Shown: positions 10,045 to 22,600 of the stretch, one piece after another | Layout of the letters: every line of letters starts with the position of its first letter | Numbering within the stretch: position 1 is the stretch's first letter | NCBI RefSeq assembly: GCF_021018895.1 | Contig: NC_079377.1 | Span: 7,384,501 to 7,448,500 of the forward strand | Direction of reading: 5' to 3' | DNA: 64,000 bases | From: Seriola aureovittata | Lineage: Eukaryota; Chordata; Actinopteri; Carangiformes; Carangidae | The notes under the pieces: model-generated | The model's input: the letters and a program-made list of their open reading frames with translations, nothing else | What the model was told of the DNA's origin: nothing | The model's database searches: none | Program-made: the position numbers and the translations under genes

Positions 10045-11997
10045 ATGGTGTGTCAATGCAAGGACTTTATCCTCTTCCTCATCAGGGTCGGGCTGTTGCT
10101 TGGTCTTGCTAACCCCCTGGTGACCTCCGCCTCATGTCCCTCAGCTTGCCGCTGTGATGGGACCTTCATCTACTGTAATGACCGTGGCCTGACTTCCATC
10201 CCTACTGGTATACCCCTGGATGCTACAGTGCTCTTTCTGCAAAACAATCGCATTAAGAGTTCAGGTATTCCTGCAGAGCTCCGCAGGCTCACATTTGTGG
10301 AGAAGATCTACCTTTACTGCAACAATCTGGATGAGTTCCCCACTAACCTTCCTCTTGGGCTAAAAGAGCTCCACCTTCAAGAGAACAACATTCGGATGAT
10401 TACCCATGCCTCTTTAGCTCAAATTCCCTACATTGAGGAGCTGCATCTTGATGATAACTCTGTATCAGCAGTCAGCATAGAGGAGGGGGCCTTCAGGGAC
10501 AGTAATCACCTCAGACTGCTTTTTCTCTCCAGAAACCACCTAAGTACCATCCCTTCAGGCCTACCCATGAGCATTGAGGAGCTGCGCTTTGATGACAACC
10601 GCATCTCCTCCATCTCAGAGCAATCACTGCAAGATCTCATCAACCTAAAGCGACTAATCCTGGATGGTAACCTGCTCAACAACCGAGGGATTGGGGAGAT
10701 GGCTTTCATCAACCTGATCAACTTGACTGAGCTCTCACTAGTGAGAAACTCCCTGACATCGCCGCCAGCCAACTTGCCAGGCACGAGTTTGGAGAAGCTG
10801 CAGCTACAAGAAAATCACATTAATCGGGTCCCACCTGGGGCGTTTGCCTTCCTACGGCAGTTGTATCGCCTGGACCTGTCTGGTAACAACCTGAGCAGCC
10901 TCCCACAGGGTGTATTTGAAGATCTGGACAATCTTACACAGCTACTGCTACGCAACAACCCCTGGCAATGCACTTGCAGGATGAAATGGGTGCGTGACTG
11001 GTTGCGGTCGTTGCCGTCTAAGGTGAATGTACGTGGCTTCATGTGCCAGGGTCCTGATAAGGTCAAAGGCATGGCAATTAAAGACCTAACTACAGACATG
11101 TTTGACTGCACAGACTCAGAATTCATCCCCACACTTGAGACAAGCACAGTCTCCAACACTTTACGCCCCTCACAGCCCCAGTGGCCCTTGTTTGTGACTA
11201 AAAGGCCTGTAGTAAAAGGGCCTGACATTGGTAAAAATTACCATAGCACTACCACCTCTTCAGGCAGAAAGATTATCACCATCAGCGTGAAGTCAAGTAG
11301 CACAGATACAATACACATATCATGGAGGGTGTCACAACCCATGACTGCCCTACGGCTTAGCTGGCTAAAGCTGGGACACAGCCCTGCCTTTGGCTCCATC
11401 ACTGAAACCATTGTGCAAGGGGAGAGGACGGAGTACCTGCTCACTGCTCTGGAGCCAGAATCTTCCTATAGGATATGCATGGTTCCCATGGAGACCAGCA
11501 ACCTTTACCTGTCAGACGAGACCCCAGTTTGCATAGAGACAGAGACTGGTTCTCATAAATCATACAACCCAACTACAACTTTAAACAGAGAGCAGGAGAA
11601 AGAGCCTTACAAAAATTCTAGTCTGCCTTTGGCTGCTATAATTGGAGGGGCTGTGGCTCTTTTGGCAATAATCATGTTGGCACTGGTGTGCTGGTATGTC
11701 CACAGGAACGGGTCAATTTTTTCCAGGAACTGCACCTACAACAAAGGCCGTCGGAGAAAGGATGACTATGCTGAGGCTGGCACTAAGAAAGACAACTCCA
11801 TCCTAGAAATACGAGAGACTTCTTTTCAAATGATACCTATAAATCACCTGCCTGTGTCCAAGGAGGAGTTTGTGATACACACGATTTTCCCACCTAATGG
11901 TCTGAGTTTATACAAAAGTCCACATAGCGAGAACAGTATTAACAACAGGAGCTACAGAGACAGTGGAATACCAGATTCAGACCATTCCCATTCATGA
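10045..11997 (+). CDS. flrt3: FLRT3, fibronectin leucine-rich transmembrane protein 3 (complete, 650 aa)
   Basis: This is a single-pass cell-surface adhesion and guidance receptor. Family members bind latrophilins and UNC5 receptors through the LRR domain and modulate FGF signalling and cadherin adhesion. The protein has a signal peptide (about 1-29), an LRR N-cap with cysteines 31, 35, 37 and 44, about ten LRRs (about 55-300), an LRR C-cap (cysteines 309, 311, 334, 355), a linker, one FN3 domain (about 409-501), a transmembrane helix (about 528-551) and a cytoplasmic tail of about 100 residues. NxS/T sequons occur at N226, N282 and N296. FLRT3 rather than FLRT1/2 is supported by family-specific stretches such as [51 protein letters not shown] and the C-terminal [15 protein letters not shown], which match mammalian FLRT3 nearly word for word from memory. 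Length is as expected for the family. The start has a good Kozak context (A at -3, G at +4) and an in-frame stop 9 codons upstream. The coding sequence is intronless, as in other FLRT genes. The long minus-strand ORFs inside it are shadows. Confidence 0.98.
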   Translation: MVCQCKDFILFLIRVGLLLGLANPLVTSASCPSACRCDGTFIYCNDRGLTSIPTGIPLDATVLFLQNNRIKSSGIPAELRRLTFVEKIYLYCNNLDEFPTNLPLGLKELHLQENNIRMITHASLAQIPYIEELHLDDNSVSAVSIEEGAFRDSNHLRLLFLSRNHLSTIPSGLPMSIEELRFDDNRISSISEQSLQDLINLKRLILDGNLLNNRGIGEMAFINLINLTELSLVRNSLTSPPANLPGTSLEKLQLQENHINRVPPGAFAFLRQLYRLDLSGNNLSSLPQGVFEDLDNLTQLLLRNNPWQCTCRMKWVRDWLRSLPSKVNVRGFMCQGPDKVKGMAIKDLTTDMFDCTDSEFIPTLETSTVSNTLRPSQPQWPLFVTKRPVVKGPDIGKNYHSTTTSSGRKIITISVKSSSTDTIHISWRVSQPMTALRLSWLKLGHSPAFGSITETIVQGERTEYLLTALEPESSYRICMVPMETSNLYLSDETPVCIETETGSHKSYNPTTTLNREQEKEPYKNSSLPLAAIIGGAVALLAIIMLALVCWYVHRNGSIFSRNCTYNKGRRRKDDYAEAGTKKDNSILEIRETSFQMIPINHLPVSKEEFVIHTIFPPNGLSLYKSPHSENSINNRSYRDSGIPDSDHSHS

Positions 11998-13165
11998 TAT
12001 TTCGCATGGACATTCGTGATGAGTGCGTTACTTAAACAGAGTGGCAAGACTTTCACAAAACACTGGATCTATAAGACTAAGGAAGCAATGTTCTGTACAT
12101 TTGCCATATAATTTATATTTAAGGACATTTTATGAAGACGGAGAACGTTCCAGTTGCAGGCCATCACTGAATCATCAGTGGGTATTGTAACTAACTGCAA
12201 TTCTATATTTTAGGGATTTGTAGTAATTTGTACTGTATTTCCTTTGCTTAAGGTTATCGACCAACTAAAAGAAACTCTGTGTTCTACTGAGATATGATGA
12301 CTTGTCAACTGTGAAAGTGGGTTTTCATTGCTGTGTTGAACAATCAGACTTTAGAAAACCTTGTAGTATAAGCACAGGTCATTCTTTTAACTTTGTGGCT
12401 GTCTGAAAAACAAAAAGGCAAAAAAATGACATGACATAAACTAAGGCACAGTTGACTAATTTGCAAAGCAGGCATGTTGCCCTCTAAAATGAGCAGTCAG
12501 TAGCTGTCTCCACATACTACAGACCAAGTATTCACCTGGTATTGAGTTCAAATAACTAAAGATGAGGTGCCATGCTTTATTTCTCTGCTTTGTTCAGTGT
12601 GTGATTTTTTTCTGTTTGCAAGGAGACACACAGCAAAGAGGCCCAAGCAGGGTTCCAGTGTTTCTGATAGGACTGTAGGCCACAGCACAGGGCAGATAAA
12701 GCACACCGACCTTAAGGAGTTCTCTGCTCCTCAAAACAAGTAGACTGGACAGGCTGACACAGAGGACCCCCCACTATTTCTATTTGTACGAGCCAACAAA
12801 GGCCAAATGACAATGGCGGCATTCTTTAGTACCATGTACCATACGTCATTCTAGTCACCAGGCCAAAAAGACGAGACATGTTGGCTTTCATTAGAATTAC
12901 CACCAGACCAGTAACTCCTTGTTAATGAGTATTATTTTGTATTATTTTTCAAATGAACACACTTTTATGTTGCCACAATTTGAAGTTAACTGTTCTTTAC
13001 AATTGAAAACCAAAGTGCATTGTATGCCCTTTGGCCAGTCTTGTATGTGCCTTGATCCAATGCTTATTGTATTTAGCTTTTTAAGAAACCAGTGACTTTT
13101 TTTCATACACACTTGAATATGAAAAATATTGGTCATATTACAGAATAAAAGTGGACAAAAATAGC
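11998..13165 (+). other. flrt3: FLRT3 3' UTR with polyadenylation signal
   Basis: A canonical AATAAA at 13144-13149 is the first clear signal after the TGA stop. It would give a 3' UTR of about 1.15 kb, similar in scale to other vertebrate FLRT3 transcripts. The end near 13165 assumes cleavage 15-20 bases beyond the hexamer. Sequence just downstream is T-rich, as expected, but has no strong GU element. Confidence 0.6.
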
Positions 13166-16100
13166 TTTGCTCTTTCTTACCCCACCCAAAACAATACCTC
13201 TATTGTTCTGTTCAATTACTATTATCCCATCATGCTTTGCTGTGATTGCTCAATTTAGTTTTTGCTACTCAAGAGAATTCTATCTTTGTACAAATGTGAA
13301 CTGCCGTGGAGTAAAAGAAAAGGCTGCTGGCGACGTGTTTTATTCACTCATATCTCAAATTACTGTCTAGCATCTAAAAATGCTTGGAGATGAAAACATA
13401 ACCTACTGCATATTTATCCTTAACAAAGATCTGAACTCTGAGGCCGTAGCTCATAGCCTTAAAACCACAACTCCCCTTTCAAGACACAGTGAACTCTTTA
13501 ACAATAACTCAGATACTGATCTTGAAACCCAGTTTTCCACTCCATGAGCAGTCTGCAGAGCAACATCTGCTTGAGGCTGCTGTTGTTCTTTCGTGCAGTG
13601 AAGCCATGTGTGACTTATCCGATTGGCCAGAGAGAGAAATATCACAGTAGCGTAGAAATAGGGCTGTGGAGAGATTGGACTCTAGGGTTTGATGAACCTC
13701 CCAGGCACCAGGGCAACAGAAAACTAATGACGAGCAACCATATGGAGGGTGGTACAGGCAGACCCTGCTGGGGATGCCCGTCCCTGCAGAGGGCAGAGTA
13801 TATATACACTGCTCTGGGCTCCAGGCGGCACACTTAATGACATGGTTGCAGTTCACTCAGGCAAGGGCCCACGAAAAGGTACACATGCAAAAGTGGTAAA
13901 ATAGCCTGTTACCCCATTTTACAAATGCATCCAACAGAATATCAAATGAAAGCTAACATAAACTTAATGCATTTCAGATTATACTCTTTAGACTCTAGCA
14001 TTGACCATACTCCTACACAAAAGCACATAAAAGTATTCAGCATGGATCACAAAAAGTATCGCATACCCACTTTCACACACCCACAACCTCTTAACACAGT
14101 GAAAGCTTTAATTACAGTAAGGGGAGCCGCTAAAAGCTGCACAAGTGATCCAAACCTTAAGTATACACTAACCCTGCCCCAAACACTAAATATATATCAC
14201 ATTAACTTGGAATTAAAGTAAACAGAGGGTCTACTTTTAGAATACTGAAAAGTGATAGTTTCCACATGAACGCTGTCAACAGTTTTTTTTTTTTTATTCT
14301 TTGACTGTTCAGCCTTAATCTTATTTGATTAAAGAATCTTGAGGGCAAAAAAGGAAATTACATGATAAAATTTTTAAATGTCTGTCATTTTTATTTTATT
14401 GCGCTGAAGTAAGCAAAGCATCCTCCTCAGAGATAATATTTATCGCACTTTCTATGGTGGCCTTCTACAGAAACATAAAGGAAACTAAATAATGTGCTAC
14501 TCTCCGTTTTAGGTAAATTAAACAAAACAAAAGCCTGTTTCAGTTTTCTTAATGATATTTTAAACCTAGCTGAAAATGTGTAAGCAGAGATCTCCGCTAG
14601 TTTCATAGTGTAAGCTTCTAGCTGATGACTGAGGTCGCTCTACCAATGGTGAGAGATGGATAAGTGCTCCATTTCTTGAGCACAACATCCATGTCCAGCA
14701 ACAGCAAGAATTTCTAAAATGTATCAAGTGTTATTTTTGATATACACTGTATCAATTAGATCACTTTAATTTCTTAAAATAAGACAAAAATGTTTTATGT
14801 GTCATTAGTGGGCTTTCAGGATAAAGTAAATTACTCACATGGGATTGTAGTAATTGAAGTATGCTGACCACTCTAAAGCTCTGAGAACGAGCAAGCTGCT
14901 CTCACACATTCTCTCACCTGTTTGATAAATTATAGTTTACCCAAATGCTGAAAGGAGCATGCTATTGTTGTGACTTTCACTGAGAGTAATACATTAAACA
15001 GAGCAGCTTTGTGCATTTTGGCTGACCCACGTATGAGGCAAAATTGATGAACCAGACTGCTGACGACCCTGTGTGACCTCACTTATCACTCATGACCCTT
15101 GACCCATCAGTCCCTTTACACAATTCCTTAATCACTCTTATGTTCTCACTGGGGTCAGACAAGTCTTTAAACAACCCAAGATGCTACAAGCATTTGTCTC
15201 CTGTGTGACACACACAGAACCTAATTATGTTTGTCTTTTATGTAACCCACAGATTAAAACTAATGGGGGCAGCTGCACTGTCTGCCCCAGGCTGCTGTTA
15301 TTCCTATTGTAATGTACTGGTCGGGCAGCCAGTCACATTTGCATTCCTATAGATGCTCGTATCAAAGCACTCCTGGATGACCTCACTGTGGCCAGTAGCT
15401 GGGCACAGTTCTTCTCCGTCAGCACCATTAGAAAAAAAAAAAGCACAGGCCATGTGACCCTATGACTGATTAGAGGTCAGTGAAGTCAGGTCATACTCAG
15501 TTCAAAGATCTCAAGAGATGAAAAACGGATGCATATCAACACCTGCAAAATATAGCCATCAGAGACTCTGATAGGCAACCTGTCCATCATAAGGATGCTC
15601 TGCTCAGGAGAAACCCCCTGGCATTCATTACAGAGCATTATTCGAGGGAACGGCAGACATTATGGGGAAAAACACTTTGAAGAAAAGGTCAGATGTTTAG
15701 CTAATGGCTTAATTGCCTTCGGAACCACACAAAAGGCTCACAGCATAAGGTTAAGCCAATGGGTTGATACAGAGAGGACCAATTTGAGTTTTTCTCTTTG
15801 CGATTTTCAGGTGATATGGTTTATCAACTTGATTAGGGATGCTAGGCAAGGGTGCAATTACTCATAATGTACAGTCAAAGGGAAATTGTCTTACAAAAAA
15901 CTAATTATATTGAACATTTTGTTCTAAAAAGGGTTTAACACAGAATAAAAGCCCATTCTTTTCAAACTCTTGTAAAAAAGTTTGCTTCATCAACACATAG
16001 ACTAGTATGCCAAAAACAACCACACATTCAAAACATTAATAAAAGGGGAGCTTGCTGTTCCCTCTCCCTCACATCCTGTTGCACACGGCTTGTACATCAA

Positions 16101-16224
16101 ACAGACCCATGATTTAATGGCTTTGAAATGCTGAGCAGAGCAGTGCTGAGGTCAGACGCCAAACCAAGGCTCAGGGCCTCACACAAAGTCTGCAGGTTTG
16201 CCAGTATGTAAAATTTGTATTTAC
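13166..16224. other. Gene-free sequence downstream of FLRT3
   Basis: No coding exon is recognised. Minor elements are a TATATATA motif at about 13799-13806 in a locally GC-rich stretch (13690-13850), a poly-T run at about 14282-14295 and poly-A at about 15431-15441. ORFs of up to 115 codons here have no family resemblance. Confidence 0.4.
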
Positions 16225-16322
16225 TGTGTATGTGTGTGTGTGTGTATTTGTGTGTGTGTGTGTATTTGTGTGTGTGTGTGTATTTGTGTATTTGTGTGTG
16301 TGTGTATTTGTGTGTGTGTGTA

Positions 16323-16382
<60 letters not shown>
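16225..16382. repeat. Compound (TG)n / TATTTG minisatellite-like array
   Basis: A TG dinucleotide array is punctuated by six TATTTG units, at 16245, 16263, 16281, 16289, 16305 and 16321. The spacings are 18, 18, 8, 16 and 16 bp, and a pure (TG)n run of about 55 bp follows. The near-regular spacing shows that a higher-order unit of TATTTG plus (TG)5-6 expanded in tandem. Confidence 0.95.
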
Positions 16383-16386
<4 letters not shown>

Positions 16387-19300
16387 AGGTATAAAAAAGA
16401 AAAGAAACTATGACTGTTTATGATCTGATGTGAAGTACTTGCTCTTTAACGTTTATCCTTTGGCATCGTGTGTATGGTTCATTCACATACATCTTAATCT
16501 CTTTGGCTCTTTATATTTATACTTCAAACATGCTGTTATCAATTCAAACGTGCTTGTGAATGTCTAGGTGTGGTCACTGAGATGCATGCAAATGAGTATC
16601 TATGCTGGGAACTATAGATTGGGGAGGTAGCCATTTGACTATTCCTGTAGAATTTTGCAACTCATCGCACATTCATGATTGCATTTGACAAGGCTCATGC
16701 TAACACATGCAAAGGTCTGCTTGTGAGTGTGCTTTGTCCAACTATGTGTAATTATGAATATTATAGCAGTTATAATTACTTGTTCATTCATGTGAACCGG
16801 TGCACATTGTCAACACATGTAATTAACACAAACAGATAATTATACTGACTGATATGCATGCAAGCAGTCACCAAAAGCCATCACCCCACTTCCTTCATAC
16901 AGTTGTCCTAAGACTGTCATGTGACTTTGTCGCTTTCAGTCACAAGCACAGTCTGTTCTAACTGTAAAAGAGCACAGAGCCGAAAACAGTGCGTCCGATG
17001 AGAGATGTGTCAGTGTGAGTGATGTGCTCCTGTGTGGGGGTGTTGTCCTCTCCCCTCTGTCTCTGACCAGCTCCCCCCATCCACCAGGCCAGGACCCTCT
17101 CCATCTCTTCACATTACTCAGTGACCTGAAACCACGGGGACAAAAAAAAAATCTAACCAGCTCCTCCATCTTCTTAATGAATCCAATTTTTTGCCTGAGA
17201 GCACAAGGCGTGCACATACATCCATGGCAACTCTAAATTATCTGACATTAATACAAATTAACAAGAGCCACCACCATCAAGACTGTGCCACCCCACATGG
17301 CAGACAATGACAGTGCATCTATATCACTGTATGAAGACAGCAACTTATTCTACACCCCAAAATACAGAGTCAATAATCTCATTTAAAACAGGCTATAACC
17401 AAAACAAAAGCAAAGGGGCTGATTGGTGTCTATGCCATTACACTATGAATTATACACAATATGTTATGAAAATATCTATATAATTGACTCAGCTCTATGG
17501 CAGCCATTAATTCCTGTCCTCCATTAAGTGGTTTAAATGATCTTGTAAGAGGCCATACATCTCCTGATGCCCTTTATGAGATCAACACCACGTCCCCCTT
17601 AGAACTTAATCGACCCTCAGTCCCATTTGTCCATGAAGTCTGATGGAGGGGAATAATTATTTCATCCCTAAAGGTTCTGAAGGGTCCAACTTGTCCATTA
17701 CCCCCAGCAGACCTCTAGCTCTGTAGTGGGAGGCCAAAGCTCCTCTTCGATCCATTCTCTTCTCTCATTTATGTTAAGCCAGCTTTAAATGTCAGTGCAG
17801 TATTTGCATGCCAGTGTGGCTCTGTCTGCAGCTCATTATTTTCAGATGTTGACAGCCTAATCGCATGCAAGTTTAGCCCACTTTGCTAACCTAATGGTTG
17901 CTACAGCCAAGTCATACTGAACAGCAAGCCAAGGCTTGTATCTGCAGTGTTTGTCTGCAGCTGTCTTATTCACTTTGGCTATCAGGAGGAAAACACAGAA
18001 AATGCAGTAAGTTTGCATAATCAGCTGATCAGTAATGATAGGAAACCTTCCATGCTGACCATCAAACAGCACGTCTTAACCAAGTCTACTACATATCACT
18101 GATGTAACAAGGAGATCAGTATAAATTATATCAATTAAATGCTGAGGCAGTGATTCTCCTGCTCACACGCCTGACTTTGGTCTCCAAAGATGTTTCGAGG
18201 ATGAAGACTGAGCAGGGCAGAACTCTACCTCAGCAGGTCTGATATTACCCTTTTGACAGCCTGACCTTCAGGCGAAAGCTCAGTCCATCTCTCCAGAGAA
18301 GTCTATCATAACCCTCATTCACTCAGACAGCCGCCTCCACACCACAGCCAGGGCTAACACATATACCTTTGCTCAACTTTAGCAATGTTTTGGTACTTCT
18401 CCAAGAGATGCAGAATTCAGCAATGTCAGCGCCTTTTAGGATTGTAAATACAACCTGTCACCATTTATCAGGGCACCAGAAGGAGAACGCAGACACTTCA
18501 AGGCCTCATTATTTTGCTGTACTCAAGCACCTTGACATAAGATCACTGCAGTGCAGCAAAGAAGTAACATCCTTGACCCGGTGTAGGCCAACAAAAGGTT
18601 ATTAACATCTCATGTGGACTTGGTGTACTCACATAGTTTTCAGTCAGTTACCAAACTCTTGGAGACAGAGTTGGTCGAGCTGACATCAGAGGGTTTAAAC
18701 ACGTGAACACACTAAGTAGGCTATCTCCCACTTTCAGAAGTGTGGAAAAGTGACAGCAATGTCATCCTGTAACTATACAAATTCTGCACACAACACTGCA
18801 GTGGGTTGAGGGACTGCAGTCAGAAAATTCCCCGCAACTGCAGCATCCAAACACATAGTCAAAAACAGAAAGAAAGTTAAGAGGGAAAAGTTTGGGGGAG
18901 AAGCCACCAATGGGCAGGGCAGGGTGGTGGGATGTGGGATTAATTAAAAGCTGCTGTCACTGTGGTGTGCGAGTGACACGCAGCCACACGATTACGGAGA
19001 TCTCTGTGTGAGAAGAATCTGCTCCCACAACTCATTTCCTCCCCACTGAGGGGGGGAGCAAAATGGGACCGTCTGTTGTACAAAATACCAAGAAAGAGTG
19101 AATCATTTTTCATTTAGAGGAATTTGAGAATCCAAAAGGAAAGAGGAAAGAGCAGGGATGGGGAAGAAGGATGAGGAGAAATTCCTTTGTTTTTGAATAA
19201 AAGTCTACTGAATCTATTTCAATCGAGTGGTACACTGGGATGGTGGGAGGGGGAGGTCAAAGGATCTAAGCCACTGTAATCCTAAGCTTGCAGCTGCTTA

Positions 19301-19424
19301 AAACCTGCTCAAGTTAACAGGGTGATGTGTGTGTGTCTATAGACACTATCACACTCATGCAGCTTAAACTAACATCTGGCAATGTTACCATATACTTTCC
19401 ACTTATTTCTTGGGATGTTCAACA
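16383..19424. other. Gene-free sequence, nothing assigned
   Basis: No gene, transposon terminus or SINE body is recognised. Motifs such as ATGCATGCAAATGAG near 16581 (octamer-like) and several TAATTA cores are present but are not evidence on their own. Confidence 0.35.
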
Positions 19425-19648
19425 ATCTCTTTGTTGTAAACAATATATTGAAACAATTAGTAAATCACAAAATATCAACAATTCTAAAAATCAGTTAACA
19501 ATTTAAATAATTTTTCAAGCAAAAAGGCCACATATTCTCTGGCTCCAGCACCTCAAATGAGAAGATTTGCTGCTTTTCTGTCAAAAATTAAAGATTTAAG
19601 ATTAAAGATTAATCGATAATGACAACAATTATTAGTTGCATCCCTATA
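19425..19648. repeat. Degenerate fish interspersed repeat of the ATTAATCGATAATG type
   Basis: The segment contains TTTTTCAAGCAAAAAGGCC, TTCTCTGGCTCCAGCACCTC, GATTTGCTGCTTTTCTGTC and the end block GATTAATCGATAATGACAAC followed by TTAGTTGCATCCCTA. I recognise this order of blocks from a very common interspersed repeat of percomorph genomes. The internal portion is shortened compared with the copies I recall. I cannot assign its transposon class with certainty; it is non-coding. Confidence 0.6.
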
Positions 19649-22600
19649 TCATCCACAGTATAAGCTATATGTTCTTATATAAGGCTACACAGTTCCTATA
19701 AAGCCATGCAACCAGGGGAATGGCATAATTAATAATAATGTTGAACAAGTTCAAAACAGCCAGGGTTGCTTATTTTCTATATAGGAATAATGCTTGCATG
19801 ATTATTAGAATTTCAACATGTTTTTCAGCTGCTACCTAGCTACCTGTCAAAATGGCTCATTGTCATGTAGCATTAGAGAGTAGTACATACAGTATTGAAA
19901 AATGCATGATTTTTGTGAGGCAGTACATAATCCTCATGTTGCCAGTAAACCAATGTTTACACTCTGTAAAACAGACTTTACGTTCTCCTTACAGACAGGT
20001 GAAGCAGCCAGCTGACAATACATGTCAGCCATATGCTGTGTTGTCCGTGTTGATTCCAGCTCTTCTGGCTGCATTTCTTTGAGGAGTTGAGACTCAGTGA
20101 ATGCAGTTAGGGCGCGGTTGAAAAGTAAAATAAAAATGTCTTGGGAAATTTCAAAAGACATCCCACCTGTTCTTAGTGTTGTCAGAGTGAGACATACAGC
20201 AGACAGGTTGGAGTGCTAAAGGTTACACCACAGCCACAGATGTCATTAACAACAATTCTTATTAAAAGGTGATAGCTGCAGTGAAAACAGGATACTGTAG
20301 ATGAGGAAGACAGCAATTGTGCTTATTAATTCACACTTCATGCTTCCTGTAAAAAGGCAGATAGATCTGAAAACACTTGGAGCTTGGAAAGTAGACAGCA
20401 TGTGCATGTACTTGATCTCAGTTTGGTAGCTGTTTAATCAGGGAAAAATAATCACAATCACTAAATGATATCCACTTTTTTCCTCACTTGTGAGACTGTT
20501 TCCCTCCACTACCTAACAAACCAAAGATTGTGAGCACCTCACAAATTAAAGCTCTTCAGGAGTCAGATGAAAATTTAATACAACCAGAAGCTTTAAGGCT
20601 ACTAATTATTCATCTTCTTTAATATGCAGACATTTCATTTAAACAAAAACTTAGGCAGAAGAGGAAAGTTTCCAGTTTCAGAAAACACTGCTGGGAATGC
20701 TGGCAGGCCCATTCTTCATTTTCTAATTATGCTGGATTATTATTAGCTAGAGACACAACTGACGAAGAAGACATACATTGATGGAAGGAGTGCACTAATG
20801 AAATCAGGAGATGCCAGGAAATTCATGTTGAGCAGCTGATGTTATTATAAAAGGATTCTACCGTTTGTGGTGCAGAGGCAAACTTGGAGCTCAAGAATTT
20901 GCTGGAAAATACAAAAGATGCTGAAATAATGAAAGAATTTACCATGTTATTTATTTTTACTATGACATTGCTGAGCTTGAGGCACACACACTCTTTATTC
21001 GTACATCTGTCTACCGCATATTTCCTGTGTTACAGGGCAGCAGCATACGGCCAAATGTTCCCAGACTGGTGCTAATGTGACAAGGGTGATGGCTTTTGTG
21101 TAGAGTCACCAGAAGTTGTCAATGGCACCACGAGCTTGGTCATTAATCACCCAGTCGCCCAGTTGTGCGCATACATGACACGAGGGCAGGGTTGCAATGG
21201 AAGGGGGTTGAGCCCTGTAACATGGACTCTTGCCCTGGGAGCCCCAATGGACTTGAATGAAGAGGTCCCACCCATTCATAGTTACCAGGTCACTAATCAA
21301 ATTATGTTGATAGCCGAGGATAGCACACAGGACAACTGAGTTCATCCCTCACCTCTATTGTCTCTCTGCTGGGGCATCACTGGGGTCTGGGATAAATAAG
21401 TAACCCCTTTTCTTCTCAATTTATTTGAATCCCTTCAAATGAATAGCGTGCCTTGTGAGAGAGGCATGAATTAAACACAACAACGAAAGTAGGTAATTTG
21501 GAACCTCTGACGACATAGCTGCCACTGCAAGAAAAACTATGCAAATGCAAATCATCAGCATGAGCCAGATGGTCATAGTTTTGGGCAAATTCACTTAGTC
21601 AGGCATAAATAATGTCTCCCATTATAAATATGGCCAATGCATTATTGGACTACACATGAAAAAGGGATGCTGAGGTGAGATCTGTCCATCCATCACCGGA
21701 GGTGATCATTTGGCTATATGTCCCCTGATGTGACTAAACACAAAACCCCTTGCACTATATGTCAAACAGGACTTTGTGTGCATGTGGGCACTTACATGTG
21801 TGTATGTCATTCATGCATATACCACAGCCCCAAAGTGCTCCAGTGCCTTTGGTGTGTAGCATTTTAATTAATCCCATGATGACAGAGTGGCTCTGGCAGG
21901 TTATGTATGTCTTAGGGCTGGGGTGAGAGGGTAGTAAGGAGAGAGGAACATGACAGTGGGGTTAATGCCAAACCCACCCAAAGGCATAACACAGTGAGCA
22001 GCAGGTCCACTCTTGGACAGGTGCTCCTTCTGGGGTCACCCGCCAACTCCCTAACCACACAAAGCCACCGTCTGTCAACACAAATCCGACCCACATGGCC
22101 AGAAATGGAGAAACACATGGCCGGAGTTGACTCTGGATATTGTTATGAATTTCTAATGAATAGAATAAAACCAAACATTTACTTATATTTTAGCCTCTTC
22201 TATTGAAAGTAAGAAATTTACCAGTTGGTGGTTTGCTTATATTGCCTGTTCATTTCCCTGGTTCCTGGTCTTGTCCCGAGGTGCAGTTACTTTGAGCAGC
22301 TTTAATGTGTATTTGACAGAGCGTAGAAGATGTATTATCACCATTGGTTTCTTTGCTTAGTGAAATTTGTCATTTCAATGACCATTTCAGCTCTTTCACA
22401 CAAAGTGTGATTTGAATATAAAGTTGGCCATACATTTAAACCATCTAAAGAAATCCTTGAGAAATGCTAACTTTCTTTGAGGATGATTAATTGAAACTTT
22501 TAATATGGCGGACATTGTTTCATGCCCTGGAGTGGGCCAGAGTAGGTGACTGCACACGTTGGCGGTGAAACTGTGGGCTGGCTTGTCCATGCTTAATCAT

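Noticed and set aside
10506..11444. Minus-strand ORFs of 68-137 codons across the FLRT3 coding region
   Set aside because: They are shadows of the conserved plus-strand CDS in other frames and resemble no protein family.
13797..13808. TATA box of a second promoter
   Set aside because: No initiator, exon or ORF of interest follows, and TA-rich motifs are frequent in this window.
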